From: Marinilabiliaceae bacterium UBA5488
Lineage (GTDB): Bacteria > Bacteroidota > Bacteroidia > Bacteroidales > Marinilabiliaceae
DNA: 64,000 bases
Assembly (NCBI GenBank): GCA_002427105.1
Contig: DIPM01000033.1
Coordinates: 1-64,000, forward strand
Reading direction: 5' to 3'
The notes under the pieces were generated by a model. It was not told where the DNA came from, ran no database searches, and worked only from the letters and a program-made list of their open reading frames with translations. Below are positions 56,096 through 64,000 of the stretch, one piece after another (the stretch's first letter is position 1; every line of letters begins with the position of its first letter). The translations under genes were made by a program, and so were the position numbers.

Positions 56096-57745
56096 TTATT
56101 TTGACTGTTCCAGCTGAAGAGTATGAGTAGTAAGATCGCTAACAGAAGAAGGGCCGAAATACTGAATCGGACCCGGATATAAGTAGCAAGAGTTCAGAGC
56201 CCATTTCTCACGGTTTTCAAGCAATGTCTTGTAAGGTTTGCCTTCAAGGTCAACCAAGGCCTTCTGAATAACCGGTTTCATAACACCATGACGTTTTTCC
56301 AAGTTCATCATCATAGTAATCGGAGCTCCACCTGGCAGCCATTCATCGGCAGGTTTGGTAAGATTCTTAACAGAAGCCATATATCCCGTTTTACCTTCTG
56401 AGATAAGCAAAGATGCCGTGTAACCAAGAGTATAGCAATAATCTGCATCAAAATTTGAAGGAATAGCGCAGCGTCCTTCGTAGCCGAAGAAATGTCCCTG
56501 ACCGGCAAAAGCACCTTCAAATTCACCATTCTTCTTCATCTTCTTTAGCTTAGCCTTAACCATGTCCACAAGAAGTTTTTCAGTCTCTATAGCCGACACC
56601 TGGACGTTTCCGTGAGGATCTCTATCAAGCATTAACTGATTCGCAAAATTATTGGGAAGACTGGTAAACACTTCAGCCGATTCGCCGGCCAATTTTGAGG
56701 CCACAAAATCACGACGGTCACGGTTAGATTCAAGAACAGCAACTTCCGATTCGTACTTAGCAAGGATATCGTTCAACTCAGATATCAGCTTCTTCATCGC
56801 GGGAATAAACTCTACAAGACCTTCAGGTATCAAAACGGTTCCGAAATTGAGTCCCTTTTCAGCCCGCCTCACAACAACATCAGCTATATCAGAAACAATC
56901 TCATCCAGAGTCATACCTTTTTTCTCCACCTCTTCCGAAATAATAGTAATATTTGGTTGAGTTTGCAGCGCACATTCCAAGCCAATATGAGAAGCAGAGC
57001 GCCCCATCAATTTAATAAAGTGATAGTACTTCTTAGCAGAATTGGCATCTCTCTGGATGTTACCAATCAACTCGCTATAAGTTTTGCAGGCTGTATCGAA
57101 ACCAAATGAAGTTTCAACTACCTCATTTTTCAAGTCGCCATCAATAGTTTTGGGAACACCAATAACTTGAATTCCTGCTTTCTTAGATGCAAAATACTCA
57201 GCCAAAACGCAGGCATTAGTATTGGAGTCATCGCCCCCGATAATCACAATGGCTTTAATTCCTAAAGCTTTACAATTCTCAATAACCTTATCAAACTGCT
57301 CAGTCTCTTCCAGCTTAGTACGTCCCGAGCCAATTATATCAAATCCTCCGGTATTACGATATTCGTCAACAATCTCGCTAGTCAGCTCAATATATTGATT
57401 ATCAACCATACCGCTGGGGCCGCCTAAAAAGCCGTACAAGCTGTTTTCCTTGTTGCATGATTTTAGTCCGTCAAACATACCGGAAATTACATTGTGCCCC
57501 CCCGGTGCTTGTCCACCTGAAAGTATCACTCCTACATTATAAGCAGGGTATTTTTTTTGCTCCGTTCCTTCCTCAAAAGAGATAACAGGCATTCCGTAGG
57601 TATTGGGGAATATTTTCTCAATATCAGCCTGGTCAGCTACTGATTGAGTTTTATTTCCTTCAACAATCTTAACTTTTCCTTTTAATGATTTTGGCATTTT
57701 GGGGTTGTAACTTCCCCTTGCTACCTGGAGTGGACTTTTCAACAT
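56096..57745 (-). CDS. pfp: PPi-dependent 6-phosphofructokinase, long form
   Basis: PFP reversibly phosphorylates fructose-6-phosphate using pyrophosphate in glycolysis and gluconeogenesis. The 549-residue protein is of the long, plant-like beta type. GVILSGGQAPGGHNVISG opens the fold; IIGGDDSNTNA has GGDD (170-173), where Asp instead of Gly marks PPi use over ATP, and VIGVPKTIDGDLKN (195-207) binds fructose-6-phosphate. YYHFIKLMGRSASHI follows. A terminator separates it from the Rrf2 gene downstream. Confidence 0.95.
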   Translation of the reverse strand: MLKSPLQVARGSYNPKMPKSLKGKVKIVEGNKTQSVADQADIEKIFPNTYGMPVISFEEGTEQKKYPAYNVGVILSGGQAPGGHNVISGMFDGLKSCNKENSLYGFLGGPSGMVDNQYIELTSEIVDEYRNTGGFDIIGSGRTKLEETEQFDKVIENCKALGIKAIVIIGGDDSNTNACVLAEYFASKKAGIQVIGVPKTIDGDLKNEVVETSFGFDTACKTYSELIGNIQRDANSAKKYYHFIKLMGRSASHIGLECALQTQPNITIISEEVEKKGMTLDEIVSDIADVVVRRAEKGLNFGTVLIPEGLVEFIPAMKKLISELNDILAKYESEVAVLESNRDRRDFVASKLAGESAEVFTSLPNNFANQLMLDRDPHGNVQVSAIETEKLLVDMVKAKLKKMKKNGEFEGAFAGQGHFFGYEGRCAIPSNFDADYCYTLGYTASLLISEGKTGYMASVKNLTKPADEWLPGGAPITMMMNLEKRHGVMKPVIQKALVDLEGKPYKTLLENREKWALNSCYLYPGPIQYFGPSSVSDLTTHTLQLEQSK

Positions 57746-58097
57746 TTATCGCCTTTTTAAATTTATATATTTGTACATAATTATTGTGCCCGATTGTAAA
57801 AACAAATCAGTTTCCACATTTTACAAAGACATGCAAATTTGTGAATATTTTTCGATAGTTAAAAAATTGAAGGCTTAATAATTACAAATTGATATCAATT
57901 ATCACCTAAACGATAATAATTCTCAGCGTTCAAACATAATAAACAGTAAAAAGGCAGAAGTTTGAAAGCTTAACTTTAAATAATAAGCTCCATAGCTGAA
58001 ACGCCGAACTTAGACATCTCAAATATTAGTATTAGTTTTGACAAGCTGTCGTATCCTACTTTTTTGTATCTTTGACAAATATTAATGTAAGAATAAT
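57746..58097. other. AT-rich intergenic region between pfp and the GT2 gene
   Basis: 352 bases between divergent genes. A TATCTTTG box lies at 58067-58074 for the glycosyltransferase. The pfp side is AT-rich without a clear TAnnTTTG box. I see no open frame, repeat or convincing RNA fold in it. Confidence 0.6.
58067..58074 (+). promoter_or_regulatory. -7 promoter box of the GT2 gene
   Basis: TATCTTTG, a strong TAnnTTTG match, 24 bases before the ATG at 58098. Confidence 0.6.
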
Positions 58098-59090
58098 ATG
58101 CCCTCTTTTTCAATTATTATACCTGTATATAACAGACCTGACGAACTGAGTGAGTTGTTGGAGAGTATCGCAGTCCAAACATACAGGGATTTTGAGGTTA
58201 TTATTGTGGAAGATGGTTCTGAAACCAAAAGTGATAATTTGGCAGCAGAGTATTCAAGCCGCTTTCCCATTAGATATATTTATCAGGAAAATAGCGGTCC
58301 CGGACCTGCACGTAATACCGGTTCGAAAGAGGCTAACGGAAGGTGGCTCATCTTTCTTGATTCAGACTGCATTCTTCCTGAAGATTATATGGCTATTGTA
58401 AATCGTGAAACAAGCAGCGAAGACTTCGATTGTTTTGGAGGCCCAGACAAGCCCCACCCTCAATTTAACACTATTCAAAAAGCTATAGGTTACGCGATGA
58501 GCAGCGTGCTCACAACCGGGGGAATAAGGGGTGCAATAGAAAGCCTGGACAGGTTTTATCCCCGAAGCTACAATCTGGGGGTTCGCAATAGTGTATTCTT
58601 TTCACTTGGGGGATTCTCGACGATGCGCTTTGGTGAAGATTTGGATTTCAGCATGCGCTTGCTTAAAAAAGGCTATTCCACTGAGCTTATTAGGGAAGCC
58701 TTCGTTTTTCACAAGCGTCGTAATAATTTCCATTCATTCTTCAAGCAGGTTTATAATTCAGGAATAGCACGTATCAATCTTGAAATCAGACATAAAGGGA
58801 GTCTAAAAGCCGTTCATTGGTTGCCATCCCTATTCGTAATTGGGCATGTAGCAATACTTGCCTTAGCTTTTTACAATCCACTTTTCCTATTATTACTCTT
58901 AGTAGTACCAGGCATACTGTTTTTTCACGCCTTATACGAGACAAAGGAGCTAAAGACAGCTTTATGGGCTATACCCGCCGCCTTCACTCAGAGTTTTGGA
59001 TATGGCCTGGGTTTTCTGGAAGCTTTTATCTCACGTAAAATATTAAAGGAGGAAGAATTTCATGCCTTTGGAAAAAACTTTTATAAATAA
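58098..59090 (+). CDS. GT2-family glycosyltransferase with C-terminal membrane helices
   Basis: A 330-residue GT-A glycosyltransferase. SIIIPVYNRPDELSELL (5-21) is the nucleotide-binding start, IIVEDGSETKSDN follows, and the DxD pair is Asp88/Asp90 in LIFLDSDC. FGEDLDFSMRLLKKGYS is the acceptor-side ED block. Two hydrophobic segments (about 240-275) put it at the membrane. It probably adds a sugar to a surface glycan or lipid. It abuts a convergent 66-residue frame with no gap. Confidence 0.9.
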   Translation: MPSFSIIIPVYNRPDELSELLESIAVQTYRDFEVIIVEDGSETKSDNLAAEYSSRFPIRYIYQENSGPGPARNTGSKEANGRWLIFLDSDCILPEDYMAIVNRETSSEDFDCFGGPDKPHPQFNTIQKAIGYAMSSVLTTGGIRGAIESLDRFYPRSYNLGVRNSVFFSLGGFSTMRFGEDLDFSMRLLKKGYSTELIREAFVFHKRRNNFHSFFKQVYNSGIARINLEIRHKGSLKAVHWLPSLFVIGHVAILALAFYNPLFLLLLLVVPGILFFHALYETKELKTALWAIPAAFTQSFGYGLGFLEAFISRKILKEEEFHAFGKNFYK

Positions 59091-59291
59091 TTAATTTCTG
59101 GCAATACGAAATTTGTCGTAAGCCCTTGTTTTATTTCTGATTTCAATCAAAACTCTTTCTGAGGGAGTTGGCGTTAGATCCTTAAGTTCCTCATCAGATA
59201 AATTTAAAATCATAGTCCTAAGCTTTCTTCCCTTCCTGTTTAAGTAGGAAACCCTTACTTTTTTTGTAAAATTTCTCATGTAGCATGGCAA
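59091..59291 (-). CDS. Small basic hypothetical protein next to the ECF sigma gene
   Basis: A 66-residue frame (or 62 from the ATG at 59279, MRNFTKKVRV). It is basic at the N-terminus, then has a hydrophilic helical body (LNLSDEELKDLTPTPSERVLIEIRNKT). The acidic-helix then basic layout is protein-like, and the frame ends exactly at the stop of the GT2 gene. It lies 86 bases downstream of the sigma factor on the same strand. I do not recognise a family; it could be a small regulator of the sigma factor or a real but unrelated peptide. Confidence 0.5.
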   Translation of the reverse strand: MPCYMRNFTKKVRVSYLNRKGRKLRTMILNLSDEELKDLTPTPSERVLIEIRNKTRAYDKFRIARN

Positions 59292-59377
59292 TAATAAAAA
59301 TTAAACGCCATTCTACAACAAATAGTATTTATCGCATTGTTTTTTGATAAAAAACTAATAACAAATACTTAATATTA

Positions 59378-59971
59378 TTAAGACGCTGTTACCCTGACGC
59401 TGCGCTCTTCCATCATGCGTCTGAGGTTGATTAATGCATAACGCATCCTTCCAAGAGCAGTATTAATACTAACATCAGTCTCTTCTGCAATTTCTTTGAA
59501 ACTTAAACCAAGATAATGGCGCATAACAACGACTTCCCTCTGATTATCAGGCAGCAATTCAATCAAAGCGCTGACATCTCTCAACTTTTCCTCAAAAACT
59601 ATCGTCTCTTCGATGTTTAAGTCGGAGTATCTGGGATTATTAAAAAGATCTTTCGGATAATCACCATTATAAACCACCTGAAAATGCTTTTGACGCCTGA
59701 AGTGATCAATAATTAAATTATGAGCAATGCGCATCACCCATGAGGCAAAGCGACCTGATTCTGAATATCTTCCTTTAGTAAGTGTATAGTGCACCTTAAG
59801 GAAAGCGTCTTGAAAGATATCCTCGGCAAGCTCTTGCTTGCGAACCATCATAAAAATATAGGAAAAGATTCTCTGCTTATGCCGTTCTAACAGTACGTCG
59901 AAGCATTTCTTATCACCGGATACGAAACTTTTTACAAGCTCTTCGTCCGACAGTTTGTTTAAATCTGTCAT
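59378..59971 (-). CDS. ECF-type RNA polymerase sigma factor
   Basis: A 197-residue ECF sigma factor of the RpoE/SigW type common in Bacteroidota. Region 2 has RIFSYIFMMVRKQELAEDIFQDAFLKVHY, seen as the blocks FSYIFMMVRKQELAED and IFQDAFLKVHY. Region 4 has REVVVMRHYLGLSFKEIAEETD and the helix-turn-helix SINTALGRMRYALINLRR. No anti-sigma gene is adjacent, so its control is not visible; many Bacteroidota sigma factors of this length are of the constitutive SigW-like group. Divergent from uvrA. Confidence 0.92.
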   Translation of the reverse strand: MTDLNKLSDEELVKSFVSGDKKCFDVLLERHKQRIFSYIFMMVRKQELAEDIFQDAFLKVHYTLTKGRYSESGRFASWVMRIAHNLIIDHFRRQKHFQVVYNGDYPKDLFNNPRYSDLNIEETIVFEEKLRDVSALIELLPDNQREVVVMRHYLGLSFKEIAEETDVSINTALGRMRYALINLRRMMEERSVRVTAS

Positions 59972-60140
59972 AACAAATAGTTTTTATAACACTTGTAAAA
60001 ATATTTCGATAGGCTTTGTTATTAGTTTGAAAGCACGAATAAATAAAAAAATGTCAACAAAAACAAATATAATTTCACATTTTTAACACAGCCCACACAA
60101 TAATGAGAAAAAATACCCTTAAAGAAAAACTATTGTTTGG

Positions 60141-60148
60141 TATCTTTG
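60141..60148 (+). promoter_or_regulatory. -7 promoter box of uvrA
   Basis: TATCTTTG, 14 bases before the ATG at 60162, giving a leader of about eight bases. Confidence 0.6.
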
Positions 60149-60161
60149 CAGGTCAATAAAA

Positions 60162-62999
60162 ATGAAACCTCAGTATATATTTATGATCCCGCAGAAAGTT
60201 AGCGCTCAAACGCATATTTTATTGAAAGGTGTAAGGGTTCACAATCTGAAGAATATTTCACTGAACATTCCCCGCAATAGATTTACCGTTATTACCGGAG
60301 TATCAGGCTCGGGCAAAAGCTCTCTTGCTTTTGACACCCTATATGCTGAAGGACAGCGACGTTACGTGGAGAGTCTCAGCTCCTATGCACGGCAGTTTCT
60401 GGGTCGTATTGACAAACCGGAGGCAGACTTTATAAAGGGAATACCACCGGCAATTGCAATTGAGCAGAAGGTAAATACCCGTAATCCAAGATCAACCGTA
60501 GGTACTTCCACTGAGATTTATGATTATTTGAAACTTCTTTTTGCAAGAATCGGGAAAACATACTCCCCCGTCTCCGGCAAAGAAGTTAAGCGTCATAGTG
60601 TTAGCGATGTTGTTGATTTTATAAATGCTCAGCCCGCAGGGACGCGTGTAGCAATTATGGCACCTCTTCAGGTGCCCGAAGGAAGAAGCACGAAGGAGCA
60701 TCTGGAATTGCTTTCCAAGCAAGGTTTTAGTCGCATAGAGCTGGGCGGTGAATTTGTTCCTATATCAGAGTATATTGCTAAAGAAGATTTACAATTAGCT
60801 CAGCCCGCAAATTTCAGACTATTGATAGACAGGGTAGCAGTCAACACTGATGACCGGGACAATGTATCGCGTACGGCAGATTCAATACAAACTGCTTTTT
60901 ATGAAGGTTTTGGTGAAGCTATTATTAAAGTATTTAACGGCGACACGACATCAGAGCAGATATTTTCCAACAGGTTTGAGGCTGACGGAATAGTGTTTGA
61001 GGAGCCTTCCGAGCATCTTTTTGCATTCAACAATCCAGTCGGTGCCTGTCCAAAATGTGAAGGTTTTGGCAGCATTATCGGAATTGACGAGGATTTGGTA
61101 ATCCCCAATAAGAATCTTTCCATATACGAAGAAGCCATTTCTTGTTGGCGCGGTGAAAAACTCAGTGAATGGAGGAAGTTACTTGTGCGTAATGCGCACA
61201 AGTTTGACTTTCCGGTACACAAGCCTTATCACGAGCTTAGCGAAGAGCAGAAGCAATTGCTGTGGTCGGGCAATGAATATTTCCACGGTCTAAATGAATT
61301 TTTCCAACATCTGGAAGAGAAGCTTTATAAAATTCAGAATCGGGTAATGTTGTCCAGATACCGCGGTAAGACTAAATGTCCGGAATGTAATGGCACACGA
61401 CTTCGCAAGGAGGCCTCGTGGGTAAAAGTTGGAGATATGAGCATTCATCAAATCGTTGTAATGCCCGTTTCGAAACTATATGAGCATTTCAAAACTATCA
61501 AGCTCAAGTCCCACGAGAAAGCCGTTGCCGAACGTATTTTGCTTGAAATATGCAATCGTCTGGAATTTCTAAATCGTGTAGGACTTGGATACCTCACTCT
61601 GAATCGCTTAAGCTCCACTCTTTCGGGAGGTGAGAGCCAGCGAATCAACCTTGCAACATCCTTAGGAAGTAGTCTGGTCGGATCTTTATACATTCTGGAT
61701 GAACCAAGTATAGGTCTTCACTCACGTGACACCGGATTACTAATCAAAGTGCTTAGGGATCTGCAGAGATTGGGAAATACCGTTGTGGTGGTTGAGCACG
61801 ATGAAGAAATTATCAGAGCCTGTGATGAAATAATAGATATAGGTCCGGGAGCCGGTCAACATGGAGGTAATGTGGTGTATCAGGGTGATTTTTCAAAATT
61901 AAAATCTGTGCCTGAGAGTCTCACAACTCAATATTTGACCGGGACAACCAAAATAGAAGTACCTAAAGTTCGACGTTCCCATTCGGCTTACATAGAGACA
62001 ATAGGAGTGCGCGAGAACAACCTGAAGAATATTTCAGTTAAATTTCCCCTCAACGTTTTAACAGTTGTCACCGGTGTTAGCGGATCAGGGAAGTCATCTT
62101 TAGTAAAAAAAGTATTATTCCCCTCCCTAAGAAAGTTAAAGGGTGGTTTTGCAGATAAGACGGGTATGTTGGAGCGTCTGGGCGGAAATCTGGAGGCTAT
62201 CAGTGAGGTAGAATTTGTTGACCAAAATCCTATCGGCAAATCGAGTCGTTCAAACCCGGCCACCTATCTAAAAGCTTGGGACGAGATTCGCAAACTATTA
62301 GCCGACGAGAAGCAGGCTAAAATAGAAGGGCTTAAACCATCACATTTCTCTTTCAACGTTGAAGGCGGTCGCTGCGAGGAATGTTTGGGTGAAGGCACAA
62401 TTAAGGTTGAAATGCAGTTTATGGCAGATTTAGTTTTAATCTGCGAAAGTTGTAAAGGACGACGCTTTAAGAATGAAATTCTTGATATTAAGCACCGGGG
62501 AAAAAATGTTTACGATATATTGGAGATGACAATTGAGGAAGCTATTGGCTTTTTCAGTAATAGCGAGGGCTCAGCTGCCAAAAGAATAGTTGGCAGGCTA
62601 CAAGCCCTGGTTGATGTAGGACTGGGTTATATCCGCATGGGCCAGTCATCAAGCACCTTGAGTGGCGGCGAAAGCCAGCGTGTAAAACTCGCCTCATTCC
62701 TTGCCATGGAAAAGAGCGCCCCTACTCTGTTCATCTTCGATGAACCGACCACAGGCCTACATTTTCATGATATTGCCAAACTTTTAAAGGCATTTAATGA
62801 CCTGATAGAACTGGGTCATTCAATAATAGTTGTAGAACACAATATGGAAGTCATAAAATCAGCTGATCATATTATAGACCTCGGTCCGGAAGGAGGAGAA
62901 GAAGGTGGTTATCTGCTGTTTGAAGGAAGTCCCGAAGAGCTGATAAAGGTAGCCAAGTCCTATACCGGAAAATATTTGGCTTCTTACCTGAAAAGCTGA
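60162..62999 (+). CDS. uvrA: Excinuclease ABC subunit A
   Basis: UvrA finds bulky DNA lesions with UvrB in nucleotide excision repair. The 945-residue protein has two ABC modules: Walker A GVSGSGKSSLAFDTLYAEGQ (46-65), the signature LSGGESQRINLATSLGS and Walker B LYILDEPSIGLHSRD, then a second set GVSGSGKSSLV, LSGGESQRVKLASFLA and LFIFDEPTTGLHF. Zinc fingers are in CPKCEGFG, CPECNGTR, CEECLGEG and CESCKGRRF. Length is normal. The ATG at 60162 follows a -7 box; ATG 60183 is also possible. Confidence 0.97.
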   Translation: MKPQYIFMIPQKVSAQTHILLKGVRVHNLKNISLNIPRNRFTVITGVSGSGKSSLAFDTLYAEGQRRYVESLSSYARQFLGRIDKPEADFIKGIPPAIAIEQKVNTRNPRSTVGTSTEIYDYLKLLFARIGKTYSPVSGKEVKRHSVSDVVDFINAQPAGTRVAIMAPLQVPEGRSTKEHLELLSKQGFSRIELGGEFVPISEYIAKEDLQLAQPANFRLLIDRVAVNTDDRDNVSRTADSIQTAFYEGFGEAIIKVFNGDTTSEQIFSNRFEADGIVFEEPSEHLFAFNNPVGACPKCEGFGSIIGIDEDLVIPNKNLSIYEEAISCWRGEKLSEWRKLLVRNAHKFDFPVHKPYHELSEEQKQLLWSGNEYFHGLNEFFQHLEEKLYKIQNRVMLSRYRGKTKCPECNGTRLRKEASWVKVGDMSIHQIVVMPVSKLYEHFKTIKLKSHEKAVAERILLEICNRLEFLNRVGLGYLTLNRLSSTLSGGESQRINLATSLGSSLVGSLYILDEPSIGLHSRDTGLLIKVLRDLQRLGNTVVVVEHDEEIIRACDEIIDIGPGAGQHGGNVVYQGDFSKLKSVPESLTTQYLTGTTKIEVPKVRRSHSAYIETIGVRENNLKNISVKFPLNVLTVVTGVSGSGKSSLVKKVLFPSLRKLKGGFADKTGMLERLGGNLEAISEVEFVDQNPIGKSSRSNPATYLKAWDEIRKLLADEKQAKIEGLKPSHFSFNVEGGRCEECLGEGTIKVEMQFMADLVLICESCKGRRFKNEILDIKHRGKNVYDILEMTIEEAIGFFSNSEGSAAKRIVGRLQALVDVGLGYIRMGQSSSTLSGGESQRVKLASFLAMEKSAPTLFIFDEPTTGLHFHDIAKLLKAFNDLIELGHSIIVVEHNMEVIKSADHIIDLGPEGGEEGGYLLFEGSPEELIKVAKSYTGKYLASYLKS

Positions 63000-63010
63000 G
63001 AAATTAAGAG

Positions 63011-63469
63011 CTATCTACGCTTGCCTTCAGCTTCTACACCAAACAGAATTGCTATGCAACCGCCGATAATCTTTTTGTTTTCTCCGGCATCAGGTATTTT
63101 AATATGAACTATCATAGTCCCTGTGTTTTCGGCAGTAAAATTCCAAACATTTACAAAATTATGGTTTAGATTGTCGAACATGACATTTCTTTGGTCGTCG
63201 AGTAATCGAATATGAATCTGTGGCAGCTCATCCACACCCGAGACTACTAACCTATAATTCTCACCTTTGAAGAAAGTCTTGTATAACTCAGCACTCTCCC
63301 CTTCCTCCATGTAAGTTGCGTTATAATTACCATCATGAATATAGGGGTCAAGAAGCGGCTTGGCAATATTACGTGCAAAACTTAAGCATTGCGCCTGAGT
63401 ATGCCCAAAGGCAGTAAGAAGCACAAGAAAAACAATGGACAACAAACGAACAGGAACAACTAACTTCAT
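63011..63469 (-). CDS. Secreted hypothetical protein
   Basis: A 152-residue protein with a signal peptide (MKLVVPVRLLSIVFLVLLTA, ending near GHTQAQ). The mature part begins CLSFARNIAKPLLDPYIHDG and continues with beta-rich blocks (YRLVVSGVDELPQIHIRLLD, WNFTAENTGTMIVHIKIP) that fit a small periplasmic beta-sandwich. I do not recognise a family. It lies 20 bases downstream of another unknown gene on the same strand, so the two are probably an operon. Convergent with uvrA. Confidence 0.78.
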   Translation of the reverse strand: MKLVVPVRLLSIVFLVLLTAFGHTQAQCLSFARNIAKPLLDPYIHDGNYNATYMEEGESAELYKTFFKGENYRLVVSGVDELPQIHIRLLDDQRNVMFDNLNHNFVNVWNFTAENTGTMIVHIKIPDAGENKKIIGGCIAILFGVEAEGKRR

Positions 63470-63489
63470 TTATGCACAATTATTAAATC

Positions 63490-64000
63490 TCAGGATACAA
63501 ACTCAGTTCTGATTTCCCTTATTTTTTCCAGTAATCTGTTAAAAGTATCATTAGTAATAAAAGTTTCAGCTTCGGAGCGCAGAATAGTAATCTTTTGCTC
63601 CGCGTGAGTTTCAGCTTCTACATCTGAAACAGTAACTATCTTAATTTCGTCAAAAATCATCTTAAGCTCATTCATTCTTTCTATAAGAAAACTAATGTCC
63701 GGATTACTCCTGTGTGACTCAAGCAGATTGATAACCGTAGTGAGAGAAAGTTTTTGATATACAATTCTATCAATAAGTTCCGGATTAGCTTCCAAAGAGC
63801 CATTAGTTAGCTGAGTGGCAATATATAAGCCTTCTACCCAAGCACCAACAAGCACCATCACGGCTATTGCAGGTCTGTCTTGCTCAACCAGATAGGCGTT
63901 GGAATTCATAAAAGTCTCTGAAATAATATCCATGACAACCTCGCGGTTATTCATATTTTCCTCCAAGCGGCGAATGGCTTCCTCGTCAATAGCTTCTAAT
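63490..64000 (-). CDS. Hypothetical protein, 5' end beyond the window
   Basis: The frame is open from the window edge (codons from 63999) to the stop at 63490, so 169 residues are seen and the start is probably outside. Blocks such as REVVMDIISETFMNSNAYL and MVLVGAWVEGLYIATQLTNG, then a long charged helical tail, suggest an all-helical soluble or periplasmic domain. The TTG at 63966 and ATG at 63954 are internal to the same open frame. No family is recognised. It precedes the secreted 152-residue gene. Confidence 0.7.
   Translation of the reverse strand, partial: LEAIDEEAIRRLEENMNNREVVMDIISETFMNSNAYLVEQDRPAIAVMVLVGAWVEGLYIATQLTNGSLEANPELIDRIVYQKLSLTTVINLLESHRSNPDISFLIERMNELKMIFDEIKIVTVSDVEAETHAEQKITILRSEAETFITNDTFNRLLEKIREIRTEFVS

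Noticed and set aside
61180..61202. 9-bp inverted repeat ACTTGTGCG/CGCACAAGT inside uvrA
   Set aside because: It lies in a conserved coding stretch, and a 9-bp repeat is expected by chance in 64 kb.

Overview
The window is a gene-dense stretch of a Bacteroidota chromosome, most likely from the Bacteroidales/Marinilabiliales side of the phylum. The pointers are TAnnTTTG -7 promoter boxes (often only 10-30 bases before a start codon), a near absence of Shine-Dalgarno sequences, a DUF4301 protein, a SLC12-like permease, a long PPi-dependent phosphofructokinase, a GIN-domain protein, a ComA homologue and a zapA-rny order. I see no rRNA or tRNA gene, CRISPR array, prophage or intact insertion sequence. 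Most of the window is core chromosome.

Layout. 0.1-8.9 kb: quinone reductase-like flavoprotein, SNF2 ATPase, GIN-domain protein, folD, ffh, a 258-bp MITE-like element, a 57-residue membrane protein and a metallophosphatase. 8.9-15.8 kb: C69 dipeptidase, thiL, an AT-rich trio of polysaccharide genes (glycosyltransferase, flippase, methyltransferase) and a nicotinamidase homologue that lacks its catalytic cysteine. 15.8-25.7 kb: a leftward run (topB, PhnP-like hydrolase, mtaB, miaB-like, flavin reductase), an RsmI-like methylase, purC, phoH and mazG. 25.8-33.2 kb: a rightward run with the transporter, a small membrane protein, DUF4301, TPR protein, comA and aroE. 33.2-39.3 kb: truA, pcm, msrA, rarA, kdsA and an M48 lipoprotein protease.

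39.4-48.1 kb is leftward: PatB-type lyase, GDP-fucose genes (gmd, fcl), a WbpP-type epimerase, a GH51 arabinofuranosidase, rny, zapA and a coiled-coil partner. Two structured intergenic RNAs lie here, one after the GH51 gene and one between zapA and rny. 48.3-54.7 kb: YgiQ, a DUF4197 lipoprotein, then an operon of RLAN/ATP-grasp, GCS2 amide ligase and radical SAM protein. 54.9-64 kb: rsmE, an Fe-S-type Rrf2 regulator, pfp, a GT2 glycosyltransferase, an ECF sigma factor, uvrA and two unknown genes, the last running off the window.

Together the genes cover one-carbon, NAD, thiamine, purine and shikimate metabolism, tRNA and rRNA modification, protein targeting and repair, DNA repair, cell division, and envelope polysaccharide precursors (GDP-fucose, UDP-GalNAc, KDO). 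The most interesting points are the RLAN/GCS2/radical SAM operon, the UDP-sugar pyrophosphorylase-like motifs in DUF4301, the nicotinamidase without its nucleophile, the MITE, and the two structured RNAs.
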